Of a stretch of DNA of 64,000 nucleotides, positions 22,191 through 34,240 are shown piece by piece. Made by a program: the position numbers and the translations under genes. This stretch comes from Gautieria morchelliformis (Eukaryota > Basidiomycota > Agaricomycetes > Gomphales > Gomphaceae): NCBI GenBank assembly GCA_015179125.1, contig WHVA01000056.1, forward strand, positions 1 to 64,000. The letters run 5' to 3'. The notes below the pieces were generated by a model, which was not told the DNA's origin, did no database searches, and saw nothing but the letters and a program-made list of their open reading frames with translations. The stretch's first letter is position 1; each line of letters begins with the position of its first letter.

Positions 22191-23826
22191 GCTCTTACAC
22201 ACATGCCTCCCAAACGCAAGACCGCTAGAGGCGGAGGACGAGCAAAGCGCCCCAGGGAGTCGTCCGTCGTCGCTCAAGGCTCTGACGAGCAGGCTCACAA
22301 ACGTCAGCGCGTTGATGACACCAGTACTGCAGCTGCGCCAGATGGGACAGCAGCTGGCTCTTCAAAAATACAGGACCACCCACTTCTCGCAGAAGGAGAC
22401 GAAGATGCCGAAGGGGAAGCTGAAGACGATAGGATGGATCCCATGCAGGGAGAGGACGCAGAAGGTCAGAGGGAAGACATTGCAAATCCTGATCATGTGC
22501 AGGGCAGGACGCTGTAACTGACGACGGGAATGATACTCACCAAGGCGTCGAAATGGACACTGCTGACCCCACACCGTCCACATCCACCCCCGGACGTGGG
22601 CGCGGAAGAGGTAGAGGCCGACGCGGCAGAGGTGCCCCCCCTCCACGGAGCAGTCCGCGCAAGGGCCCAGCGGACCCTACGTCTATGCCCCCCAATCCCC
22701 GTGGACGAAAAGCCACTCGAGGCAGAGGCAGAAGCAGAGGCACGGCGGCTTCCGGCCCTTCAAGCACCAATGTACATGCAATCGAGGATGGAACCGCGCA
22801 AGCCACAGGGGAAGATGAATCTCATAATGAGGAGACCGCAGGCGACGCCACGGCCACCGGCCACCACCCGCCTCCCGAACCCGAGTCCCCAGTCCCTCAA
22901 TTCCAACAGCATCAGCAGCCGGCCGACGATGCGCAACAGCAGCTCCCTCCCCAAATACCTGCTGCAGACCCTGCTCTCCAGACTCCAAGCCACTTCGCGC
23001 CGCATCCCCACGTCTATTATCCAACCTATTCATCGCACGCACCACCCTTTTCATACCAATATGTCCCGCCTCTGCCACACCCGGCCGCGCCGGATGGCCG
23101 ATCATACCTCGCGCTCCGTCCAGATGGAGGGCCGCCAGTGTACAGCGCAAGCTTTACGACAACTGTCGGGACTGGGAATGGGATAAATTCAGCCTCCCCG
23201 TCTTTCAATGCATCATATCCAACACCCGTAGCACCTGAGCACTCTCTTGACGCGAATGCGCCACAAGGAAACCCTTTTCCTCCGGCCGTACCCATGGTTA
23301 TACCCGCGTATGGTTCAACCGTGTACAGTGTTGATGCTCTGTCCGATGATGATGATGATGATGACGTGAAGCCGGAGCCGGAGCAGGTTGTCGCTAGCAG
23401 CCGCGTGCCACCAACGAGAAGCACCAGGAATGTCACGTGAAGCTTCTCCAAGCAAGCGTAGATCAAAAAGAGTCTGAGGCAGCAGAGCGAAAGGAGACAT
23501 TTGCTCGCCTGCAGCATATATTTCCAGGCACGCCTTCGCTTCATGACCCGTTCTCAAACCACGCTGATATCCAGCCTACGTTGGTTGGGTGCGACAGCGG
23601 CATGCTTGGGCCCACAGCCCATCCAGGAGGTGGAGAGGGCAAAGCGGGGAAGAAGAGCGAGAAGAAGAAGAAAGGTGCCGTGCAACCTGCTCTTCCTTCT
23701 AATGCTCCCCCCGTTGCCATAACACCAGTTCCATATCCGATTCCCTCCGCCCCGCTTCCTGCTCCGTCCTCACCAGTCTCGCCATCCACAGTACTTGCCC
23801 CCACAGGTTTTCTGGACTCGCGCTGA
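22191..23826 (+). CDS. hAT cargo gene: low-complexity RG/Pro-rich protein
   Basis: Three exons that splice to one 518-aa frame: 22191-22464, 22503-23386 and 23428-23826, all with GT-AG borders. Features in order: basic N-terminus (MPPKRKTARGGGR), acidic block, GRGRGRGRRGRG and RGRGRSRG tracts resembling AT-hook/RGG regions, a long Pro/Gln/Tyr-rich disordered stretch, an acidic D7 run, a short charged helix (QKESEAAERKETFARLQ), a poly-Lys patch and a Pro-rich tail. No catalytic domain is visible. It lies inside the hAT ends, downstream of and parallel to the transposase. It could be an element-borne accessory factor or a captured host gene; I do not recognise the family. Confidence 0.6.
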
Positions 23827-23950
23827 GTTGCGTCGCGTGACAACCAGTGGCCTGAGGGGTGCGGTGTATCTTTGTTTTTGGAGCCTCTAACATTGAGGTC
23901 TAGTGAAATTTTCCCTGTTTCATTGTTGGATGTCTAAGTTTCTTTCAGGT

Positions 23951-24215
23951 TTTATCATGGATGGGTCGAATGTCCTTGACCCGGGCTTCCTCGAGCGCAT
24001 GAATACACTCCTCGCCAGTGCAGAGGTGCCGGTTTTTTTTTTTGAAGGGGACGAACACTCCAAACAGGTTGCCAAGAATCTACACGTCGTATTTACCATG
24101 AACCCACCAGAGAATGGACTGGCATCTCGAGCTGCCACTTCTCCAGCTTTGTTCAATCGAGCGTTCCAGACTGGTTTGGCGATTGGAACGATCAAGCTTT
24201 CTATCAGCTGGAACG
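23951..24215 (+). pseudogene. Captured dynein heavy-chain exon
   Basis: After a pyrimidine tract and AG at 23949-23950 the frame reads [43 protein letters not shown] and [11 protein letters not shown]. After a one-base shift it reads [13 protein letters not shown] and ends at a GT donor (24216). This is the AAA motor region of cytoplasmic dynein heavy chain. A segment of roughly 30 residues after GDEH is missing, a T11 run (24033-24043) expands the preceding Phe tract, and the frameshift kills the frame. Both splice borders survive, so a genomic exon was captured by the hAT element. The parent gene is not in the window. Confidence 0.85.
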
Positions 24216-24399
24216 GTAAGTTATATATTTGATTTATGTTATTTGAGTTATAAGCGACATCATTAACGTTTCCGCTCCAAACCTGTAGCAGCGACGATCA
24301 CAACAACTTAGCGGCAACGGAGACAATGAAGATTTTGATTGATAGAGTTATGTTACTAATCTAAAATAATGTATTAATAAACCCGTATCTCCCCCCTTA

Positions 24400-24542
24400 A
24401 GTATGTTCGGCTTCCGGCTAAAAGCCGGCTTTTAACCAAGCCAAGCTGAGGAACTGCAGCTTGGCTTATAGCCATAATTATAATAGCCGGCTCTCGTAAG
24501 CGTGGCTCGGCGCTAAGCCAAAGCCGCGCCGCGGCAACACTA
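24400..24542 (-). repeat. hAT right terminal and subterminal repeats
   Basis: Inverted counterpart of the left end: TAGTGTTGCCGCGGCGCGGC read inward, with AGCCGGCT, AAGCCAAGC and GCTTGGCTTA motifs in both orientations. Confidence 0.8.
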
Positions 24543-24671
24543 ACGTGGACGCCCGTCTTACATAAGGGCATCGGTCCTTACTTCCGAAATGTGTCACGTG
24601 AGTTTATCACTTTTGGCCCACTGAAATTCAGTGAACCAAAAGCATCGAGGCGTTAATGAAAAGAGTTGCTG

Positions 24672-27600
24672 ATTATTGCCGTTTGGGTAAATTTTACAGG
24701 AATCTACGGCGGAAATTTCTAGAGTGCAAGGAGAGTTGTACTTTTCATTTGCTCATGAGTATGATGGTAAAGCAGGAATCTGAAGGGTCCAATATTTATT
24801 TGAACACACGGCGTACCGTAGACGGCGAATACCGGGAAACGCAGACCCTGAACCGGCGAATAACGGGGAGACCTCGACTCCATGTTAATCACGAGGCCAC
24901 AGAAGATAAGAGTAATTACTGGACTGCGGATGACACAAATACATGCATATACCCGATACTCCGACCATGACTGACTGACTGTTCGCACAACATTCCACCC
25001 TCCAGAGAGGTCAAGGGCCATCGTTACCCTCGCTTCCATACAGATTGTTCGTCTCTTCGCTGACATCCCGGAACTATTCCGGGGGTGGCCACGACGAGAA
25101 TATATAATTTCGTTTGGTTTGTCGAGGGTGTCGCATCGCGTCCTCTGATAATTGGATCACTCGTCATGGCTAAACTCTGCTTCGAGGAAAACTTACCGAC
25201 ACGTAACCCATCATGTAGAGTCACCTGGGCGTTCGGTGGATGATGTGTGGGAGGTTCCTTGCTCTTCCTCGCTTTCCGACGTCTCCGGCCCTTAATCTCC
25301 GTCTTGGAGTAAACCCACCATGGGCCCTATTGCATAAATGAGCAGAGCACAACTTGGGGTTTAGTCTGGGAGGCATACACGACTTAGACCAGGGATCTCT
25401 TCCATGGTGAAGAGAGAATCTCTCCTCAGCTTGGATGTGATCATGTCCTAGAAACAAAAACAAGTCATCAGTACCAATATACTAGCGATCCTGAGTCACC
25501 CAGCCTCTGCAATCAAAACTGATAGAAACGACACATGCACGTGTCGAGCAAGGGGCGAAACAAAGAATGAAGAGAACTCACGCGTTTCACCGCTCCACAA
25601 GATGGGAACCGAGCGCTGAGGACATTGTACAGGTCCTCCACTGTGAGCTTTTTTGTTGGCGAGCCCAATATAACTGCCTTGATAGCGCGATGCCATGTAC
25701 ATGGCATTGTACTCCTGGCAAAGTGCATGGCACCAGGCAAGGAGTTGGGACCCCGTTGCTCGCACTGAGCAATGTCTTCGGCTGCACAGGCAGAGACTGA
25801 GCGGTAGTGAGCACATGGATACGTGATGCACGTACGAGCCATCCTGTCGAATGCAGGCTGGAGATGGTTCGGGTAATAAACCCGATTGTGCGGACGGAGA
25901 TAATGATCTGATATCAAGTAGGTAGCAGATTAGCGTGAATATCATCAATGACTCGCATAAGAAAGCTACCTTCTTCAGCACCAGCATCGAACCTACTCGC
26001 GCTGTTGTGTGGAGGCAGAGCGGGAACGATCACCGAGGCGGACGGGCGTGGTGGTGTTTGAGTGATCTCGCACCCTTGCAAAGGCGGGTGGTGAAATCGG
26101 GACGAACGAACGAAGGCGTCACACCGCCAACTGGGACATGGCGGCGGGAGATGTCGGGACGTGACGTCTAATTTTTCGCGTTGCGGAGGCTGATGAAGAG
26201 GCGGGTGATGATGAGCCTAGTGCGAGCGAGCGGTAAATCAGAAAGGTACAAAAAAGAAAAGAAAATTCAGAGTAGAGTAAAGACCGCCGTGTACTGGTCA
26301 CTCTAGAACAAAGATACCGCACGGGTGTGACACACGTAGGCCCCAGGCTAGCTGGGAGTTCGAGGTACACAGCACATGGGTAAGCATACTCACAGTGGCG
26401 GGAAACATTGAGGAGGAAGAGGAGAGGAGGAAAGGGAGTGGGGTGGGTATAGATAAAGACCCTGCTGATAGAAAGCCGCCGAATACATACATTACACCTG
26501 AGCGATGGCCCTGACGTGGCTTGTAAATGTGAGAGAAGACAGAGTGCTGATAGACGTCGCATAAGTGGAGGTGCACGTTCCCATGAAGCATCGGAGCACG
26601 ATTTTGTGACCTGATTTGGGTTAGACGTGACCAGGAGTGATTCCGATGGGCCGGCAGTCCGGACGTCTTGAGGTACATTCCCTCAGACATTCTGATATGA
26701 GGCCTTTGTTGAAGAAACGGAATCCCACACTCCTGACACATAGAACTTCCTAGAAGAACGTGGAGCACATGGATACATTGTACTCCGAGCCAGGCCGCAA
26801 CACACGCGATGGCTGGCGACGTCGGCGCTCTACTGCGGGTCAGGCAGCAGCTGCTTAACGTGTCGCCATGCCTTTAGAAACGAAGTGGCACTGATGAGTA
26901 AAGTGCTTATGCGAAAGATGGCACTAACCACTAACAATGACTCACATTGTGCGTCTTATCTTCATTGTTCGAACAGAGTCACGGTCAGGTCACAGATACA
27001 ACCGTTTCCACATCGATTCGCATAGAAATCAGCTGTCCCTAGGTTCCCTATGGACTTACCTACCCTGTTCCTAAGCTTTAACTCAACGATGACAATGACA
27101 GCAGTCTCTGAAGTTTCCACTGAAAGTTCGCCAGAGGCTGTCAAGGAGTCATACCTGTGGTATGAAAATCTACCAGTTTCCATGGAAATAGTATGAGTGT
27201 TGATCTCCTCCTGACCTCTTCAGGCTATCAGCACGAATTGAGACCTGGGATATATTGGGTGTAGAACAGCGCTCACCGCTTTCCGCCGGGGAGAGACAGT
27301 GAACAGGTATGTATCGCATACCGTTGCATGTCAGTATTTGAAAAGCTCACGATGTGTCTCACGCTAGCCTGATATCCATGCCTGGAGAAAAGCCTGTGCA
27401 TCGGACCGCACATAAGTATCAGGCGCGAGTTGCTAAGCTGCAATCCACAAATTCAAGTATGTGGAACATACCTAACATTTCACTGAGACGAGTCTTTCGT
27501 ACTAAATATGTTTGAGCAGCGGTTGACCTGAGAGACTTGAGTCCAGGTCATGACGTCCTCGCCGAGCTCGATTCACGACTGGAGACCTACAACCATATAT

Positions 27601-29191
27601 TCCCATACTGGCCAACCCAGCCATGATGACCGCGGCGACGGGACATGATCAGTAGATAAGTATGTAAACATAACTTCACCTGTCGTTCGCCGAGTATCTT
27701 ACCACAGTATAGATGTCTGCTCGTGAGACAGCCGGCCGTGATATTGGGAGAGAGTGCAATGGCAATGGCCGACCTACATGTGGAATCCGTCAATGGGAGG
27801 CGTAACCTGAACGAGAGGTTTCTGGGAAGTTGAAGAGATGATTTGCCATCAAAGTGACAAGGAACAAGTAGGCATATGTGCAGGAGATCGACAGAAGGCC
27901 TCCAACCTGTGCTCAAAGGTTCAAGATTGTCCGACCAAACAGGACCAGCAGCGTCGAAATTCCTGACGAGTGCAGTGTGGTATGTCAACGCCTGCCCGAT
28001 AAGCCTCCTATACCATTGATTGAACTGTTGACCACTTTCAGGTTGTTGATATGCATGGCCGACAGTACCACGGTCATATTACTAGCAGGGTGTGCGCTAA
28101 GTGACACCAGCATCCATCGGATCCGTCGGAACCTCATACAAAGGCTGTTTGAGTCGCTGGAGGCCAGGAGAGCTGGAAGAGAGCCAGACACGAGTGGTAT
28201 TGCGCTACTTCAGGTGTCACGCTCAGTTTCGGTCACTAGTACGTCAGGACGACCAGGGACAGCCGCCCGGTCTTCAATTTGGCCTTGGCCGATGGCACCA
28301 CCGTGCCGGATATGCGGTTTATTTCTCCTCTGTGAGTAGCGCCGACCATCTAATACGGCGCAGGTCAAACGTGCTGTTTTTTCAGTTTCTAGGCTTTCGA
28401 TTTTGAATCGACATTACGCTAGCTGTCAACCAGAGGCACCAGACACCGACCTGTCTGACTCGAGGCCTCAATAGGGTTCAATCGATCATGTATTCATTGT
28501 TCACACAGAAAGGTTGACGACGGTAATGCGAGCTATCAATTGATTGAGAGGCCCTTTGCGGTATGCTCGTATATAAGCCTGGCGCATTCTTCAAGCTTTC
28601 TTCTCCCCACCACTTTTCGTCGTCTCTAGAGAACTCATGAACACCAACATGCAGCCTTCAAGAGCTTCATATTCAGGACGACTACTGCCATCTCAAATTA
28701 CCACCTCTTAGAGCTAGGTCACCCACGGCCACCCCGCCGCTCCCCATCCCACCTACACTCCCGGCTCGAAGCCACCGTCAACGGGGTGCGCGCCAGACGA
28801 AGGCGATTAAGAGCAGAGAGGCCCAAGGCCCGACAGCTCGCGGGGGTTCCTTGCAAAACCAACCAACCTAATCCTCGGACCCACAGCTCAATTTGCGCCC
28901 GGATACACCGAGAACTTCAATGCCGTCGGTCATTGCGAGGGACCACTGGGAGTACAGGAGGATTCGAGGGGACGAGCGCACTCCGAGGACGAGTAGTTGG
29001 CAACCGCCGGGCAAGGCTCGTGGTCCATCAATATACTCACCTACCGCTGCTCGAAGAGAGTGGATATCCTGAGCACTTACGTAGTGATGCTCCAAGTACT
29101 AATCCAGTGGCCACCCGGCTCGTTGCGGTATCAGGGTCTCGCCAAACCCCGTTTGAACGAGTCGGCACGCCTGCGTCAAGCTCGCAGGTGT
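24672..29191 (+). repeat. Left arm of a ~4.5-kb inverted duplication
   Basis: The sequence matches the reverse complement of 39891-44405. The outer limit is ATTATTGCCGTTTGGG at 24672 and the inner limit is CAAGCTCGCAGGTGT ending at 29191. Identity is very high over the forkhead gene and lower, with small indels, towards both ends. No TSD or terminal repeat is evident at the outer borders (TGCTG against TACTA). Besides the forkhead gene it holds remnants of at least two spliced frames on the plus strand (about 27380-27624, and from 28636). The latter is frameshifted here but open in the right arm. Confidence 0.93.
25074..26139 (-). CDS. Divergent forkhead-domain protein, copy 1
   Basis: Six exons mirror the copy at 42949-44014 with exactly the same genomic length (1066 bp) and the same splice sites. 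It encodes about 235 aa. The forkhead-like domain is at ~105-180: helix region ILGSPTKKLTVEDLYNVL, then RFP, the recognition-helix region DMITSKLRRDSLFTMEE across an intron, and the wing residue pattern GPWWVYSKTE followed by a basic tail (KGRRRRKARKSK). Forkheads are nuclear DNA-binding factors. This one is shorter than typical and lacks the usual SIRHNLS consensus, so binding specificity may differ. The start ATG (26137-26139) has a GCCGCC context. The upstream leader is CT-rich. Confidence 0.7.
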
Positions 29192-29924
29192 CGTGCCGCA
29201 CATGCCCCCATTTTCCTGGCAGAGCAAGCCAGCCCACGCACGTACTCCTCTAGGAATACGGTTTCGTATGCCGTTCACAATTTTCGTCCGTTGCATCTGC
29301 ACAGTACGCATCGAATGATACTACCCTCCGCGTCATATCCTAAAACTCCGAAACATATGAGGCTGATAGGACGACACGGGCTACAAGATATGCATCAGAA
29401 TCCCCCAAATTTGAACCGGGATTGAGGACCTGAGGTGGCTAGAATGAACGCGCACACGAACGGACCCGTCGACTGCCCCTAATCTTGTAGAAATTAATCA
29501 AGTATCAAACCCAGCGAGCATATATACACATCAAGTCGTGAACGCCACTAAGTACAAGCCAGGCCTTCTAGACCAGCGTGCATCTAGGCGCAGATTCTTG
29601 AAGAGGACCAGTGCCATTTCAATCACGTTCTCTCAGGCCGTACATTGAGGCGTCGCAAGTCAACAAAAATCAGGCCCCCGCACCGAGGATAAGGGTCTGA
29701 GCCGGCATCCCGTATACTACCCTTTGAAACAGAGCAGGGAACCAGGACTTACCCTAGAACTTACCCTAGAGCACTGAGCAGCCGAGTTAACATAAAATCT
29801 AGCAGTAACGCTCACAAATAGATTTTATTTTGTTTTCGCTGGGAAACTAGTTGCACATACACCACTAATACACCACCTCCTAACGTTGATATATAATTAT
29901 GTTAAATCCAAAGAAGCACGCGTA
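29192..29924. other. Intergenic spacer
   Basis: No supported gene between the left arm and the 3' end of the polarity gene. Frames here are short and lack motifs. Confidence 0.5.
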
Positions 29925-32900
29925 CTAGAACGCATGCGAAGCCGCTGCCAGCGCAAGATCCAATTCCTGCATGACAACGACAGTGAGCACACAGAGATGC
30001 GCACATGAGCTACTAGGGCGATGCCGACTCACCCGATCCATGTCATCGAGCTGCTTGAATGTCCCTGCGAACATCTCCCGTACCCTCGGATGCAATTCCT
30101 CCAGGTTCAATCGTGAACCGAACAGCATCTTGTCCACATAGTCACCAGGCGGCGGCGGGGCCGGCTTCGTGCTCTCCGCATTGAGCTCGATAATTGCCAT
30201 CATCTCCGACACGCCAAAGTCGTCCTTTATAATAAGCGGGCTCCGACGGGGCGTGTTGCTCTGCGCATGCGTGTTGGTGGCGGTCGTGGCAGGCGTCGAC
30301 GGACTGGATGTGTCATTGGACGAGTCGTCAGAGCGGAGCGAGCCCACAGACGGCCGTTCATTTTGGTAGCTGCCGGCTTTGGATCCAGCCTTCTCACGGT
30401 CTACGGGTGTCCCTGATGCGGCACGAGATGCCTTCGCATCCTGAACCACGGAGGGCGTTGCCCCACGGGAGGAAGACAACGGCTCACCCTGCGAGGCTGG
30501 CGGGTCCCCCTCCTCGACCACCGAATACGCCGATGCATCGCTTATCCGAGAGTCCGCAACAATGCTGGACAAACTCGGCGCAGCCGACTTACCAGTCGGT
30601 TTGCTGCCCTTGATCCGGCTCAGCACCCGGTCCAGATTATCTCCCAAACCTTCGTGATTCCGTGCCACAACGCCCTCCAACCAGTCCCGCCTATCCAACT
30701 GACCAGCGGCCATCCGGCCTCCACGTTGCTCCTCTTCAACAATATCGCTAATGTCGAATATCTCGCCATCCTGGACATACGAGTACCGCATCTTGTCGCT
30801 CGTTTCGTGCAGCGAGCTGCGCAGCATGGCATTGCCTGGCAGCAGCACATCGACCCCGCGCTCCGAGTTCGACTCTGCAGAAAGGATGGCACGCTGTTTC
30901 TCGCGCGACGCGAGCCGCTGCGCAGCGATGAGTTCCTGGCGGGACATTTTCTGGGCCTTGGCGTCCTCCGGCGTAGCCGTCATACTGGACTCTGACACCG
31001 ATTCGCGCTGGTGGAGATGCTGCAGCGCAATCTCGTCCAACGGGGCGGACATCTTCGATTTGCCTGTATTCCGGAAGCCCACGGCGCGACGTAGCATGAA
31101 AATAGGGTCGTCCGGCCGCACGTCTTCCCCGGCATTGAGAAGCATGGTGGAATCAACCGACCGCCGCTTCTCGCCGGAGCGACGTTCTACGATCTTGAAT
31201 ATTGGTGGTCGTTGGAACGCGTCAAGGATTTTACTTGAAGGCTGGAGTTGCCGTTCTACACAAAAAAAAAAAAAAAGTAACAAACACACGTTAATAAGCT
31301 AGGCTGAGCAGACGACGAACAAAACAACCCACCGACTCCATCCATTTGTACGGCAAGTCCATATCTAACGCGCGCAAGACTGATCCTTTTGGCCAGTTTA
31401 TCTTCGATCTCGTCACCTCCATCGACGACCCCTTCCGCAATGCCGAAACGTTCCAATGCTAATTCTATAACCTCCGCAACAGTGGTATTCTTGGGGAACT
31501 GCAACGCTTTCCGACGCTGGGTCTGCGAAACGCCGGAAGAAGCGGCTGCATTGGACAACGAACGGTCACGCAGCGAGCTCCGCGGCACAATTGCCTCCGT
31601 ATGGGGATCGAAGATCATACCATCAGGGAGATCGTCTGGGAGAATGCACACTTGGAGAGCGAAGCGAGCAGAGGGGGAGCTGAAGCGTTCTGGGGTAACG
31701 TTGGTCCCGTTGGCCGTCGTGACAGTTAATGAAGGCCTGGCCGGAGATGTGAGCGAAGCATCATCATAATCGTCGGTGGTGATTATTATAGTGTTCGCCT
31801 CGTCCTCGCCCGCGTTGTTGGCGCCTGTCGAGGAGCGCCTGTTGAGATAAAACTTCACCGCAGAGTCGTCGGTGAAATCGTTCATGCTCAGCTTCTTGAT
31901 CGCAGGATGCATGGATAGATTGCTCGATACAGAACTGATACTCCCCACACTGCTCCGCTTTACTTTCGGGACTTCAAGCTGGGCAGCTTCGACGAGCTCC
32001 TCGAAAACACCCAGTGGTTTCTCGTGGGGGAGCAACACAGCAGATTGGCCCTCCACCTGTTTAATTTCCAGATAGTAGTCTGCTTCGTCTTCCGCCGCTG
32101 CCAGCCTAAAACGCTGCATTGCTTGGCGGATAAGATCCGAGGACGTCGTCGAGGTATTAAGCAGAACAGTCTTGAACGTCGCCTCGGTATGCAAGTTGGG
32201 CCCGGCGAAGACGCGAATAACACTGAGTTCTGGTACTCCTTGACCGTCTAGACCCGTTGGCGACAGGATGAGTGATCCAGGGCGGCCACCCTGTGAGCGG
32301 AAGCTAGCTGAGAGATTGTTGTTACTGATCGGCATGATGCTCGCCGCAGACTGTAGGCCGTACGACGGACCTTCAGGCGCAGAGGCCGGAGAGCTCTTGA
32401 GGTACTGCTGATATAGCGCTTGCTGTTGCTGATCGATCTGCTGCATCTTGAGCGAGTGCTGGGAAACGACCGGGGTAGCGGCCTGGAAAGGCGACGCCTG
32501 CCTGGGAGATGGAGTTGAGCCAGCAGTAGCACGCCTCGGGTCCGATGGATTGGGGATCCGGGACTGAGGAGAAGCAGCTGGACCTGTGGCAGCGGAAAGT
32601 GCTGGAGCCTCGAGAGCCGAGGGAGTGTAATGCCCATGATTACTGCCTGAACGGCCAGAATCATCCGAGCTACGGATGCCTTCGATGCTCTCAGAATATT
32701 TATCCTTGTTCTTATCCTTCTTTCGTCCAAATATACCGAAAACACTTCTTTTCTTCTCCTTCTTTTCCTCTTCAGGGCCAGGCGAGTCTCGGCCTTTGCG
32801 TAGCTTGGCGCCGCCAGACTGCGATGAACTTCTCACCGACTCGTTGCTAGCGGCTCTTCCAATGGTCGCAGATGACACTGGCTGAACCGCATCCTTAGTC

Positions 32901-34240
32901 TTTGCCTTCTTCCTGGCAATCTCTTCGGCTGCCAGGGCTTCTTCCCGCGCACGTTTTGCGCTCTCTTCCTGCTGCTGCGCCAACAGTGACTGGCGCGCGG
33001 CTTCCCGAGCGATGGAGGGTGTCACTGATATCTTGCGTGTCTCTCCAGCGGCCGTTGCGGGATCCACAAACATCCGAGCTGCTGAGGTTGCACTACCAGG
33101 CGAGCCAGAGTTTGCGGGCGACGAAGGGGATGCAGGGCTTGTCTGGGCCTGATATTCGTCAGGGTAGAGTAACTCTCGGGATGTTTGTTGCCGAAGCGTC
33201 GTTGCTAGCCCCTTCTGTTGGGTGAGTTGTGTAGGGGGTGAAGTAGAAGGCTGTGTAGAGATGGTAATAGGTGCGAGTTGCTGCTGCACACCTCCAGGTT
33301 TAAGCATGTTGGGTGCATCATTTGATGACGCGGGAGCAGATACTGCGGTGGGACTGGCGGAAGCCGATGTTGAGGAGGAAGCAACGACAGCAGCACGAGC
33401 GCGTTCTTCGTCGACGGCAGTACTTTCCCAGCTCATTCCATCGTCCGGTTCCATGCCGTCCAGGCCGCCTGTCGGGGAGGCCACCATCTCCTCTCCTTCA
33501 ACCCCCTCGTCGTACCCTTCTTCATACTCATCCTCCTCATCCCATTCTTCCTCACCCAGCTCTTCATCTCCCCAAACAGCGGGCGGATAATTATGGATAG
33601 TAGAGCCCGTAAAGATGACAGTTCTTCGATCACCCGCATGGGGAGATGTGCTATTGACATTTCTAGAACCAATGGCACCGCGCATGCGCTCGCGAGAGTT
33701 CTGCACGTTTTCATGTAGCTCTTCTTGCGTGGCAGATGCAAGCTGAGAAACGGGTAAGACGCTGACGGGAATAGATCGCTAACGACGTACATCGACGTTA
33801 CGGTGTTTGTTCAACCGTGCAAGACGCTCGAACGGTGTTTCGATATTCTCGGCAGGAATATAGCCTACTTCTTGTGTGGTTAACACCCGAACTAGCCACC
33901 AGTAGCTGTTGCTGTCATCCATTAGAAAAAGGCTATCTCCCTTGACAACGCTGGCTTGGCCTTCGACAGTTGCTGCAAAATTATGGAGCGAGTACACGAG
34001 GTCGAAGTCGATAGACTCGTTGGGTATGGAAAGGGAGGATGAGCCATCGTCCTCGTCCATGTACTCGCCATCCCTGTCCTCGTTGGAAGAGTCGTCTTCT
34101 AGCACGGAGTGCTCGTCGTCGGAAGTGGGTTGGATGTTGGTATCATTTTGAAAACGTGAAGGGGACTCGTCTGTGATGATCTCGCCGCGTAAATCGAACG
34201 TGTCTTGTCGCTGGGGTCGTCTAGCCTCAATGACAGTCAT
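29925..34240 (-). CDS. Bud14/Tea4-like SH3 and Ras-association-type polarity protein
   Basis: Four exons (34240-33791, 33742-31333, 31255-30033, 29966-29925) give a complete 1374-aa frame. The SH3 domain at ~80-140 (VYSLHNFAATVEGQ, SNSYWWLVRV, GYIPAENIETPFERLARLNK) is the hallmark of Bud14/Tea4, which links polarity landmarks, formins and type-1 phosphatase at cell tips. A long disordered region follows with an Ala/Glu/Arg coil. Next are a Ras-association-like fold at ~655-785 (FAGPNLHTEATFKTVLLN, YYLEIKQVEGQ) and a second, weaker one at ~845-950. The C-terminal part has EKQRAILSAESNSERG and acidic segments and ends in SHAF. It diverges from the O-mannosyltransferase across 935 bp. Domain calls beyond SH3 are by pattern only. 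Confidence 0.85.

Larger units (their letters stand above)
18084..24542 (+). mobile_element. Complete hAT transposon, 6459 bp, carrying extra genes
   Basis: The ends are TAGTGTTACCGC at 18084 and, reverse-complemented, TAGTGTTGCCGC ending at 24542. The flanking octamers ACGTAGAC (18076-18083) and ACGTGGAC (24543-24550) are an 8-bp TSD with one mismatch, the length typical of hAT. Both subterminal regions are dense in AAGCCGGCTT-like and AAGCCAAGCTG-like motifs in both orientations. Inside are the transposase (18636-22044), a spliced gene (22191-23826) and a captured dynein exon (23951-24215). Confidence 0.93.

Noticed and set aside
22530..23186. Alternative plus frame and minus frames across the hAT cargo gene
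   Set aside because: The spliced three-exon frame is continuous; the others arise from GC-rich low complexity.
25496..25987. 163-codon frame identical in both arms (also 43101-43592)
   Set aside because: It reads through introns and an alternative frame of the forkhead gene. The spliced frame explains the sequence better.
26119..26768. Open frames conserved in both arms upstream of the forkhead start (also 42346-42969)
   Set aside because: They occupy the CT-rich leader just upstream of the forkhead start ATG and show no domain. Conservation follows from the duplication.
27850..28340. Possible velvet-type regulator (EIDRRPP, VDMHGRQYHG)
   Set aside because: The resemblance is a few residues only. 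Both arm copies are broken and the conserved fold residues cannot be followed.
32902..33600. Plus-strand frames opposite the polarity gene
   Set aside because: Shadows of a 1374-aa spliced minus-strand gene with a recognisable SH3 domain.
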